From assembly GCA_036897095.1 (NCBI GenBank), contig JAYMSP010001966.1, forward strand, positions 1 to 27,383: a stretch of DNA of 27,383 nucleotides, given 5' to 3'. Under the pieces are notes generated by a model. The model was not told where the DNA came from, searched no databases, and saw only the letters and a list, made by a program, of their open reading frames with translations. A program made the position numbers and the translations under genes. The stretch comes from Plantago elongata. Lineage: Eukaryota; Streptophyta; Magnoliopsida; Lamiales; Plantaginaceae. Shown piece by piece: positions 1 to 8,510 of the stretch. Position 1 is the first letter of the stretch, and every line of letters begins with the position of its first letter.

Positions 1-127
1 ATACAAGTTTCAACTAAACTAACATACTAAGTGATTTTCTCTTTACAAAGTTCAAGTGAACCGAGAGTACTAGTCACCTTTTTGTACTAAAGATAAGTTA
101 CATGGTGATTGATCAAAATACTAAAAG
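1..127. other. Unassigned sequence left of the gypsy remnant
   Basis: AT-rich sequence with no recognisable coding content. Homology to the gypsy RNase H begins only around position 128, and an in-frame stop lies at 122-124. This is either a truncation point of the element or an insertion inside it. The missing upstream gag, protease and RT cannot be assessed from this window. Confidence 0.4.
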
Positions 128-545
128 ATATTCCTAACAGAGCCCCTTAAGCAAGTAATGGGAAGGCCGGAACAATCAAGAAGACTGTCGCAGTGGGCAA
201 TCGAACTAAGCGAGTATGATATCTCGTACCAGGCTCCGTCAACCAAGAAAGCTCAGGTACTAGCTGATTTTCTAGTCGACTTCCCGGAAGAGGGTACCAA
301 TGATCCGGAACCCACGGGTCTCGAACTGGTGGATTCGGAGATATTACCTGAGGCGCCCTTATCCGAATCACTACTGATAGAGGAAGAGGAACAAGACCAC
401 AAAAATGGTCTCTTCGGGGATCAGTGGATGTTCATCGTGGAAGACTCGGATACAGTAATAAAAATTACTCCATCCGACTCAAAAGATGTCCAGATGCAAG
501 AGGAAAAAAGTGACATCCGAGAAAGGCTTGGAGAAACAAATGTCG
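128..545 (+). pseudogene. Ty3/gypsy (Tat-type) pol: end of RT-linked RNase H
   Basis: The + frame starting near 128 reads TEPLKQVMGRPEQS and then LSQWAIELSEYDISYQ and KAQVLADFLVDF. These are the characteristic end of the RT-linked RNase H of plant Tat-lineage gypsy polyproteins. An acidic linker follows (runs of E and D, about residues 50-130 of the 158-583 ORF). The reading frame slips by one base between about 486 and 548, because the next domain is in another frame. The RT and the first part of this RNase H lie outside the window or are lost. Non-functional. Confidence 0.85.
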
Positions 546-1199
546 GCCTGGATTTTGCAGGTGGAGGGATCATCCAATGGTAGACTCGGGGGAATAGGGA
601 TTCATCTCCGGAGTCCTGAAGGAGCCCAAATTGATTTTGCGATTACATTAGATTTTCATGGGACCCACAATGAGGCCGAACACGAGGCCCTTCTGGTGGG
701 TCTTCGGATAGCAAGGGCACTACAAGTGAAGAAAATTCGAGCTTATACAGATTCCCAGCTGGTCGAATCTCAATATTCTGGAGCCTTTATCACCAAGGGT
801 CCAAATATGGTGCTATACCTCAAGAGACTCAAGGAGGCCGTGTCAAACTTCGAGGAATTCTCTCTCTCGAGGTTCGATAGGTCATACAATGAGAAGGCGG
901 ACTCCCTCGCCAAATTCGCTTCAGCATCCGAAGTTGTGGATACAAGAAGCATAATCCTCTTGACTCTTCGGACTTCCTCCCTCCATGGTCAGGAACTCCC
1001 GATATATCAACTAGATTCGGAAAGGACATGGATGACGGATATTCTGGTATATCTTCGGAATGGCACATTACCATCGGATCCCATAGAAGCCCGAAGGGTT
1101 CAATGTCGAGCGCCCCGATACTTCCTACTTGAAGATGACCTTTACAAAAGATCCTTCAATGGAACCTACTTACGTTGTCTCGGACCCCAAGAGGCTTGA
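486..1199 (+). pseudogene. Second RNase H domain of the Tat-type pol
   Basis: This is a type-I RNase H-like domain (PF13456 type), the extra RNase H that marks the Tat lineage. Visible motifs are WILQVEGSSNG, then NEAEHEALLVGLRIA, YTDSQLVESQ and a C-terminal EKADSLAKFAS. These give the catalytic acidic set, except that the usual first Asp (VDGSSN in relatives) is Glu here (VEGSSN). The domain covers about residues 20-160. The rest is the linker leading to integrase and ends at a TGA (1197-1199). Homology continues in the same frame past that stop, so the TGA interrupts an original polyprotein. Confidence 0.85.
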
Positions 1200-2228
1200 A
1201 TTGTTCTAGAAGAAATACACAGTGGCAGTTGCGGGAGTCATTCCGGAGGAAGAACTTTGGCACAAAAGATCATCCGGCAGGGTTATTATTTGCCTAAAAT
1301 AGACAAAGACTCGGCTAACTACGCCCGAACCTCCGGTGATTGTCAGTTCTACGCCAACATCCCCACAGGCATAGTAATTCGATGATTCCGTCAATCATCT
1401 CGTGCCCATTTGATCAATGGGACATTGATATTGTGGGACCTTTCCCTCGAGGTGCTCAGCAAAACAAATTTATGATTGTAATCGTAGAGTACTTGATGAA
1501 GTGGGTAGAAACCTAGGCGGTAGCTACCATCACTGAGGCCCGAGTCCGAACCTTCATTTGGAAGAATATCATTTGCCGCTTCGGATTGTCAAGGATCCTC
1601 GTCTCAGACAACGGAGATTAGTTCTCCGGGCAAAAGCTTAAGGAGTGGTGCAAGTCCTTAAAAATGAAACAGTGCTTTACTTCGGTTGGGTACCCCCAAG
1701 TAATGGACAAGTTGAGTTTACCAACCGGACCATTGTAAAAATCCTAGAGAAAAGACTTAACTTTCCAAGGAAGTTGGGTCGACGACTTGGATGGTATGCT
1801 CTGGGCGCATCGGACCACTCCGAGGACTGCAACTCAAGAAACCCCCTTTTTCCTTGGTATATGGTTCCGAGGCAGTCATACCCTCAGAAGTCATTGTAGA
1901 GACTCAAAGGATCCGACAATATCAACCTGAAGAGAATGCATCAGCTCGGGTATATGAGCTCAAGCTCTTGGAGGACAAGAGAAGTTCTTCCTTAGCTCAC
2001 ATCCTTAGGTATCAAAGTTCCATTGCTCGAGCCTACAACAAAAATGTGTGCACCAAGGATATCCATATCGGAGACTTGGTCTTGAGGAGAGCTGATATCC
2101 TTAGCCATGTTAGGAAACTCAAACCCAATTGGGAAGGTACGTATGGAAGCTTCGAGATGGAGGACCTCGAAGGTAGAGTGCTCAAGAGAACCTGGAACCC
2201 AAGAAATCTGCAGAAGTTTTATGCTTAG
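1200..2228 (+). pseudogene. Broken Tat-type integrase
   Basis: Integrase homology runs through three frames. It starts with a degenerate HHCC finger (EEIHSGSCGSHSGGRTLAQK, then QGYYLP; one finger Cys is lost). The DDE core follows: first Asp in WDIDIVGPFP, second in ILVSDNG, and Glu in NGQVEFTNRT after a frame change. TPF..VYGSEAVIPSE comes next, and the GPY/F-like end is PNWEGTYG with RTWNPRNLQKFYA and a TAG stop (2226-2228). Internal stops include 1514-1516 (TAG) and 1619-1621 (TAG). Frame changes lie near 1380-1402, 1690 and 1840-1860. It cannot encode an active enzyme. The C-terminal RTWN..NL..YY pattern is typical of Tat integrases. Confidence 0.9.
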
Positions 2229-2782
2229 GATGTTATTCTTCATTTCTATTTTATTCGGAGATACTAAATAGGTCATTCTGACTCGCCGTTTGTAATTAGT
2301 ATTTCCGTCAAATCAATACAACGGCTATCTTTTTCAAGGTTTGGCTCATTTACTCCCGAATACATTGCTTCGGATGAAAGAGTTTCAGGTATAGTATAAT
2401 CCGAACTAAGAAATGATTGTAAACCAGACACAACTCATAAATGTTCGAATATATCATACACACATCCGAATGAAAAAGCTTGAAGAAGTTAAAACAGAAA
2501 TCATACTTCAAAGAAACAATTACAATATTGAAACATCTGAATAGAACATACAACATCTTCTCCGAACAAATAAGAGTTGCAAATATTTAACGATCATTTA
2601 GCAGGGAAATTCAAACAAGCCAACTAGAAAGTCGAGGCCTCGTCACCAGCAAACGTTATCCAAAGTAAAAGCTGACATTAAAAATTATTCAACAGAAAAT
2701 AAAGGGTTCGAGAAAGATAAATTGTCTTAAGGTCCGAAGACCATACAAAGTCTACATAGCATACTCCGCCTTCAAGATTTCT
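2229..2782. other. Convergent 3' spacer between integrase and antisense gene
   Basis: No coding sequence is visible. It lies between the integrase stop on + and the stop of the antisense ORF on -. A - strand AATAAA (2250-2255) lies just past the integrase stop and could be a polyadenylation signal for the antisense gene. Several ATCCGAA/TTCGGAT words occur here (for example at 2370, 2398 and 2464). Confidence 0.5.
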
Positions 2783-5712
2783 TCACTCTGGGGCCTGAGA
2801 ACTCCCCTCTCCAGTAGCCTCCCTTGCCTTCTCAGCTTCATGCCTCTTCCTCATCCTTTCAAAATATTCTGGAGCCATGGCCATCAGGTCCAACTTCGGT
2901 TGTCTAAGGATAGGAGCCGGAAGTGCCAACAAGTCTCGGTTGTGCGCGGGATAGGTCCCGAGAGGAACCAAGAGGTGCTGAAGTAGGACATCGGGAACAA
3001 AATCCAGAAGGAAGGGACCCCCATGCTTAAATTTTAGTTCAGGGGTCTCCGAATTAACCAGCTCCACGAACTCATCCTTCATTAATTTGGCATCATTGAT
3101 GAGCTCTCCGATGTAGCGAGTACCATCCGGATTGTTGTAAGCACTCAAGCCCTCAACTTCGGATCGAAAATTGTCCGGAAGCTTCCCCTTCTATTGAAGT
3201 TGGCCGATAGCAGCCTTGAACCCCTCTGCCCGGTCATCATCCGTCGAGGTCATCAGATGGAATTTGCAGGAGAGCGAGGACAGGAAGTCCCGGGCAGCCT
3301 CTACTCGAGCCCCTCGGAGATTGTCGAGCATTTGGTCCTTGAAGCTTCGGGTCAGCTCCAAGAAATTCGAAAGACCCTTCTCCAGACTTTGGCCAAATCT
3401 TGCGCCAGTTCATTGCAGTTCTCGACCAATTTACGCATCTCAGAGGACACGCTCAGGTACTTCCTCTTGTAGTCTTGGTACTTTCCCTCAATCTCCTCGA
3501 CACTCACCTCGGACTTTGAGAGCTGAGTATCAATCCCACCACATGGGTGCAAGCCCGGACTACAGCAGTCAACTACAAATAGCAGTTCCGAGGAGATTAT
3601 TGTTAGAGCAAGAAAGATAAATATTTGAAGTCTAAAAGCCTCGGATAACTCACCTTCTGGTTTGCCTCGGCTAGCTCGGCTATCCTCTCCACCACGCTCA
3701 TCGCCACCAATCGGGTCACCTCGGCCTCTAAATCCTCATCCGAGTCGAGGACCGCAATCACTTTTTCCTTCCCCTTCTTTGCCGGGGGAGTCGGCCCTTC
3801 GGACGCCCTTTTCATCCTGGACACTGCCTTCGAGGTAGAGGATCCAGACGGTTTCGGTGGATTCCTTGCATCGGCCTCCTTCCCGGCCTTAGTCTTCCCT
3901 TGTCTCGGGGTAGGCATCTTGAGTGCATCCTGCCCTTAGAAGACCCGCTAGAGGTTCTGGTCCAAAAAGGTAGCCGCATTTACGGGATCCTCCATCGGAA
4001 AGGTAGTGGAGACTTTAATGGTCCAGGAGCGCAACTGGTCGGCTATCTCTTGATCCTGGTCCTCCTTTTGCTTCCGCTTCAACTAAAGCAACGAAGACAT
4101 GACGTAATCAAACCAATACTCTGCATGATAGGAAGAAGATTGGTTAGACCCGAATCATTTACACTTTGCAAAAATATTAACAAAAACTTGAAGATCAAGA
4201 AAACTTCGAATATCTAAGGAACGGTCCTATTACTGACCAAAGTCGTGTGGCGGATCACCATAATAACATTCCGGGGCCAACCCGGCAAAATAGGATAAAG
4301 GTTGGCAAATCAACCCCCGGAAGAAGGACGACTGAGTCTGATGCTTCTTTTGGAGTCCCTGCATCCACAAAAGCAAGTTCCTTGTCGGGGTACGATTGAA
4401 GGGAAATGTATCTCGGGAGAAAATCTTCGGGAACACCCATTTTTCTCGACTAGATTAGGGCTTGCCCTCCTTCAATGTCGGACGGACAAAGAAATACTTC
4501 TGCCACCATTCAACACCCAGCGATGAGATCGGATCCTCGAAGAAGGCATATCCAGACCGAACAAAAAAAGAGTAGAAGTTCGGATGGGATTTGCTAGCCT
4601 TAATCTCAAAGAGCATTCTGAAGTTTGTAGTATTCATATGAATTCTGATATGCTTGTAAAGGACTCCGAAGCACATGAGGTTGCACAATGAGTTCGGAAT
4701 GATCTGGTGCGGACTCAAATTTAGATCATTGAAGATCCAAAGAACTGCAGGGCAACAGGGAGCCTCCACCCGCAGTGAAGTGAAACCTCATACACCGCCA
4801 TACAACACTCAGGAGGATTGTAGAAGGCATGCTGGGGATCTGGGACAGTTAACTCTAGAGATTCAGGGATCTCGTACGAGCCCGGATATCTTTCATCCTT
4901 TCCTCAGTCAATTCGCTTGCCTGAGTTGGAAGAGTCTAATCCGAGTTTAGCTGTCCGGTAATGTCCGGATGGACGACATCCGTCCTTCTCCTCGGGTACT
5001 TGATATCATAAACCCGGCCACTCGATGTCCCACAGTGTCTTCTTCTTCTTCCTCTTCTTCTCCGGCCGCCTCCTGCTTAGCAGTTTCAGCTTCTTCCTTC
5101 TCCTCTGCTTCACCCTTCGGAACAACAACTTGAGTCACCCAGCATCCGGACATTCTAACTCATCGACGTCTATTACTTCAATGGCTCGAAGAGGGGTAAC
5201 TACTCAGATTGTATCTTCCGTACCTGTTTTGAAAACGGCTACTTCCGGAGCCGCATCGGTCGTATCTTCTACCATCACAATCAGAGGTTCCTGGGGATGT
5301 GGGATAAGCGGCAATTGGTAAGGACGAATACGAGTGTTATGACCCAAATTATGGCATAGAAAACCGACCTCAGGAGGAAGTTCACCACTATCAGATCTGG
5401 AGGCAGCGCCAATCTCTCAAGTGGTAGTGTAGTGAAGGGTTACAGTATGCGAAGTAGGAGTAGTTGTTTGATCTTGACGATCCGGATCCATGGAATCAGG
5501 TACGACAAGACGACATGAGGAACTACTTACCTCCAGGTCATATCGATCTCTATCTGGTTGGATTCACGATATTGCTCCTCAGCAACATCTCCGGCTTCTA
5601 TATCAACCCGCTCTTCCGAAGTAACAGAATAAAACTTTCTATCCGTGCTAGACCCGGGATCGGATTCGTAACTGCGACCTTCTCGGACGTTCTAGCTATC
5701 ACTATCAGACAT
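2783..5712 (-). pseudogene. Antisense ORF of the Tat element, Transposase_28-like, broken
   Basis: A long protein-coding region on the strand opposite to pol, from an ATG at 5712-5710 (MSDSDS, then an immediate in-frame stop) to a TGA at 2785-2783. In order it has an acidic N-terminal part and then a core with PGSYEIPESLELTVPDPQ and CCMAVYEVSLHCGWRLPVAL. A frame change leads to LSPHQIIPNSLCNLMCFGVL, NFYSFFVRSGYAFFEDP and WWQKYFFVR (4455-4769). That order matches the plant 'putative gypsy-type transposon' domain (PF04195-like). A Lys/Ser/Pro-rich hinge with KKGKEK (3603-3917) follows, then a coiled-coil-like tail (3352-3552) and a C-terminal block (2783-3190). Damage includes stops (3191-3193, near 4453), a frame change near 3390 and an acidic run encoded at 5030-5090. 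Some gaps may be introns: donor GTAAGT at 5530-5525, and gaps near 4238-4120 and 3658-3560. Function unknown. Confidence 0.7.
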
Positions 5713-5713
5713 C

Positions 5714-6031
5714 CTAAGGAAGGAAGTAAAGGGTAAGTCTAAAAGGTTCGATTTAACCTAGGCAAGCATTTTACGATGAATTAATCCAAGGCATTTCTCT
5801 TCAGACCTTAATTTTGGATTTCCTAGCCCTAACTTAAGTTCGAAGTTAGCAAGCGTAGTTAGCTCTACTCGGAATATCCTACTCGACTACACGTGTTCAG
5901 GTTTCTCGACTACATCCGAATAAACGACAGTTGCATTATACACAATATAAGCAGCACGTGTGGATAACAGTAAAGACTAAGACGAAGTAAGAACATTCCG
6001 AATTAAAGAGCTAAAGGCTTCGGATACTTAC
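5714..6031 (-). other. Predicted 5'-leader intron of the large antisense gene
   Basis: On the - strand a strong donor (CAA|GTAAGTATCC, GT at 6031-6030) is followed 318 bases later by a pyrimidine-rich acceptor (TTTACTTCCTTCCTTAG, AG at 5715-5714). The acceptor ends one base before the ATG at 5712. It is a prediction from splice-site sequence only. Confidence 0.5.
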
Positions 6032-6161
6032 TTGATTTCACTCAGAAATTGGATCGAGGGCAGGTTTTGCTTCAGATGTCTCAATTGATTTGCTTCGGAT
6101 GCTCTTTAGCTCACAAATCCACTCTCTAAAATAGCGATACAACTGACGCTGACGGCACCCC

Positions 6162-6169
6162 TATTTATA
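6162..6169 (-). promoter_or_regulatory. TATA box for the large antisense gene
   Basis: On the - strand CTCTATAAATAGGGGTGC is a canonical plant TATA box, about 450 bases upstream of the ATG (about 140 bases once the predicted leader intron is removed). Upstream on the same strand are CCCAAATGATC (about 6262-6252) and GTTGGATCAAA (about 6245-6235). Both words recur at the other antisense promoter. Confidence 0.6.
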
Positions 6170-6687
6170 GAGGGGAATAATTTTGGAAATCCAACCGCTG
6201 AGGCAATCGTTTCCACGATCTAACCACCCATTACTTTTGATCCAACGGATGAGATCATTTGGGAAGTTGAAAAGACGTAGTCGGACATTAATGCACTTGA
6301 CGATGTTAGGTATCCCCCCCCCACCCCCGGATATCATATACCTTTGGATGACAACACGTTCGGATGTATTGCCCTAGCTATCCGATTTCAATTAAGTTTT
6401 GATGGATCATTGCTGGACTTATTCCCTTCGGATACATTCCACCAGATTACCTCGGACGTTCTACTCTAAGTGCAAAATACGGAGGATCATTCGAATAAGC
6501 AAGACATTTATTTTATCTGAAGAACATGCAAAATTTGATATCTATAAGTTTAATATATGTATCCGAAAAACCGTCCAAGCGGAGAGTGGAGCAAAATAAG
6601 GACCATAATTACAAAAGACGAAGGAAATTTTTGTCCGAAGTAGCAAAAGTTGGATGAATTACATACTTAACGGGGCATACCCTGCCT
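6170..6687. other. Spacer between the two antisense genes
   Basis: No convincing coding content. It serves as the 3' flank of the 140-codon antisense ORF and the upstream promoter region of the larger one. It holds a C-rich run at 6312-6326 and several TTCGGAT/ATCCGAA words (6358, 6427, 6560). Confidence 0.45.
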
Positions 6688-7110
6688 TCACCATGATGGA
6701 TCGTTCGTACTGGACTCGTCAGTCTCCACACCAGTATCTGGACCCATCTGCATCCTCGCCTTCTTCCGAGCCTTCCTTGTGCTTTTCTTCCGTGCCTCGG
6801 CTTGCCAGCGATTGACCCTGCGACCAATCTCCTTCAACTCCCACAGATCTTTCTGTGGGCACGGCAGCTCACGCAGGACCGGATCCAAAATAATTGGATC
6901 CGCCGAGGTCCCTTCACCCGGGTACGCAGGAGAGTTCCATACCCCACAGTCACAGTTAATCAGGTCTCGCCATCCTTGATAGCCGGGGAAAATAGGAGAC
7001 TCGAATGGATCAGGATCCGGGATAGGAGCCGACGGGTGCACAAAGCGACGAGCATCATACTCGTCTTGGTAATGCACCCAACGTGATGGACCAGATTGAT
7101 TCTTCGACAT
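6688..7110 (-). CDS. Intact antisense 140-aa ORF of unknown function in the Tat element
   Basis: An uninterrupted ORF from ATG (7110-7108, MSKNQSGPSRW) to TAG-type stop at 6690-6688, 140 residues. I do not recognise the family. The protein has a Pro/Asp-rich middle (HPSAPIPDPDPFESP) and an aromatic/Cys segment (GYQGWRDLINCDCGVWNSP). An amphipathic stretch (KDLWELKEIGRRVNRWQAEA) follows, then a basic patch that could be a nuclear-localisation signal (RKKSTRKARKKARMQ) and an acidic Ser/Thr tail. No membrane segment or signal peptide is visible. A TATA box lies about 160 bases upstream and a possible 82-base leader intron abuts the ATG. It is open while every other ORF of this element is broken, although it is short enough that this could be chance. 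Confidence 0.55.
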   Translation of the reverse strand: MSKNQSGPSRWVHYQDEYDARRFVHPSAPIPDPDPFESPIFPGYQGWRDLINCDCGVWNSPAYPGEGTSADPIILDPVLRELPCPQKDLWELKEIGRRVNRWQAEARKKSTRKARKKARMQMGPDTGVETDESSTNDPSW

Positions 7111-7192
7111 CTTGCATGACAAAGATCGAAGTAAGATATTTAGGATCCGGAGATCGAAAGATCCGAAATCAAACGCAAAAGGCAGAATTTAC
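7111..7192 (-). other. Possible 5'-leader intron of the 140-codon antisense gene
   Basis: On the - strand a donor (CCCGAG|GTAAATTC, GT at 7192-7191) and an acceptor (TTTGTCATGCAAG, AG at 7112-7111) bound 82 bases. The acceptor lies directly before the ATG. This is the same layout as in the larger antisense gene, but with weaker sites. Confidence 0.35.
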
Positions 7193-7268
7193 CTCGGGTA
7201 ACTTTTCATTGCTTCGGATGGGTTGAAATTTTCTTTGAACGATGGTGAAAAATGAAAATTGCAACCCC

Positions 7269-7276
7269 TATTTATA
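7269..7276 (-). promoter_or_regulatory. TATA box for the 140-codon antisense gene
   Basis: On the - strand CCTATAAATAGGGGTTGC lies about 160 bases before the ATG. CCCAAATGATC directly precedes it, GTTGGATCAAA lies further upstream, and CATCCGAAGCAA lies in the leader. All three words are shared with the promoter and leader of the second antisense gene. Confidence 0.6.
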
Positions 7277-7551
7277 GGAGGATCATTTGGGTAGCACAAG
7301 CATTTATTGCTTTTTACCTGTTTAAACCCTCCGTCGATATGTTTGATCCAACGATCACAATACAACTCAGAAGACGAAAAGACACAATTGGTCAATCAAT
7401 CGCCGCCTCGGGCAGGGTTACACCATGCAAACAATCACTCCGGTTGTCTCAACATCCGGATGGTAAATGCATCCTCTCATATGAGTTCCGGTTTGGACGT
7501 TCGAGAAATGTCTCTCAGAGTTACAATCCAAAGTCTTCTACTTCGGACTGT

Positions 7552-7580
7552 AAGAAAAAAGGAGGGGGGAGGGGGGGAGA
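7552..7580 (+). other. Polypurine tract of the Tat-type element
   Basis: An unbroken 29-nt purine run (A-rich, then long G blocks split by single A) sits between the antisense genes and the 3' LTR. This is where the plus-strand primer for reverse transcription is expected. The G blocks could also form a G-quadruplex (inference). Confidence 0.6.
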
Positions 7581-7771
7581 TACTCTCAAAAGAACTTCAA
7601 GAACCATTGGACCCGGGTTTTTTTTCTCATGGAACGGATTGAACAAAAGACTTCTCTTTTTATAGTTCACAACTATCTTCTACCAAGATACTTGGAAACT
7701 AGAGGGACATATATTAATACGGGAATATGTCCAATCCGTTATTTGCATGTCTCATGAATGGATCCTAAGAC

Positions 7772-7861
7772 ATCACGGTATTACAAGGACAAGGTCTCGA
7801 GGATCCGAGCTAAAGGCCATCCGAGGTCAAGACAGGCCAAAACATGCAAGAATACCGTGAT
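7772..7861. repeat. 11-bp perfect inverted repeat in LTR U3
   Basis: ATCACGGTATT (7772-7782) and its exact reverse complement AATACCGTGAT (7851-7861) are separated by 68 bases. It could be a regulatory dyad or a structured region of the U3. Confidence 0.5.
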
Positions 7862-8219
7862 AAGGATATACGAATCAAAGTGCTACATCCGAAAGGAGGC
7901 AGGTCCGGATCACAATCACATATGAGCCCTCATCCGAACCTGAAAGAGAACCAAGTGTGGCAAATCATAACACGTCAAGTAGGGGAGGGCGTAATCGGTT
8001 CCAGACGTCATAGCCCGGAACATTACCCTCTGATGTCTTCTCAGACGAGATGACGACAATCCCTCAAAGATCCTACGAAATGACTAATCTAGAGGCCCAA
8101 AAGCTATATGGGTTATGATAATCCTACCGTCCATGGGCTTAAAAAAGCCTTGTTGGCTTAATCTTAGCCCTACACTTGACACAATCCAAAAAGGTCTACA
8201 CCTTTTAAAAATTAAACTC

Positions 8220-8227
8220 TATAAATA
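8220..8227 (+). promoter_or_regulatory. TATA box of the Tat-type LTR
   Basis: CTCTATAAATAGGGCGCAC on the + strand is the sense promoter core of the LTR. It is nearly identical to the two antisense boxes of the same element. Confidence 0.6.
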
Positions 8228-8342
8228 GGGCGCACTTCTCAAGGTAAATCAACAAGCTCACTTGATCTTCACACTTTCGTATAAGCTTTAGACCTTCAAT
8301 TATACGGAGTAGACTTATAATCACTCTCGAGTAAAGTCTCCC

Positions 8343-8370
8343 ATCCGGCTTGATCCAAGGCAAGCCGGAT
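8343..8370 (+). other. Stable hairpin in the LTR leader
   Basis: ATCCGGCTTG (8343-8352) and CAAGCCGGAT (8361-8370) form a perfect 10-bp stem with an 8-base loop. It lies about 120 bases downstream of the LTR TATA box, so it would be in the transcribed R/U5 region. Confidence 0.55.
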
Positions 8371-8510
8371 CTAAAGGTGCTAACCCCCCACTCTAGTCAT
8401 TTGTGCAGGGTCGGATTCGAGGTGATCAAGTTCGAAGCTAGAGATTATCTTTGCCGAAGTATCCTAAGCTAGTGGAGCTAGATAATTTTTGTTACACCCA
8501 AGGGATTTTT

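Larger units (their letters stand above)
7581..8510 (+). repeat. Probable 3' LTR of the Tat-type element
   Basis: It follows the polypurine tract and carries a + strand TATA box (8220-8227) followed by a non-coding leader, as expected for U3-R-U5. The left end reads TACTC rather than TG, and the right end cannot be fixed because the 5' LTR is outside the window. I place the right end near 8510 by the loss of element-like composition. ORFs here (for example 7844-8053) look spurious. Confidence 0.45.

Noticed and set aside
3194..3620. Overlapping + strand ORFs of 92 and 134 codons
   Set aside because: They lie opposite the coiled-coil part of the antisense gene and are Ser/Arg-rich, as expected of shadow frames.
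5464..5736. + strand ORF of 90 codons
   Set aside because: It is the opposite strand of the antisense gene's N-terminal part. Its composition and lack of motifs fit a shadow ORF.
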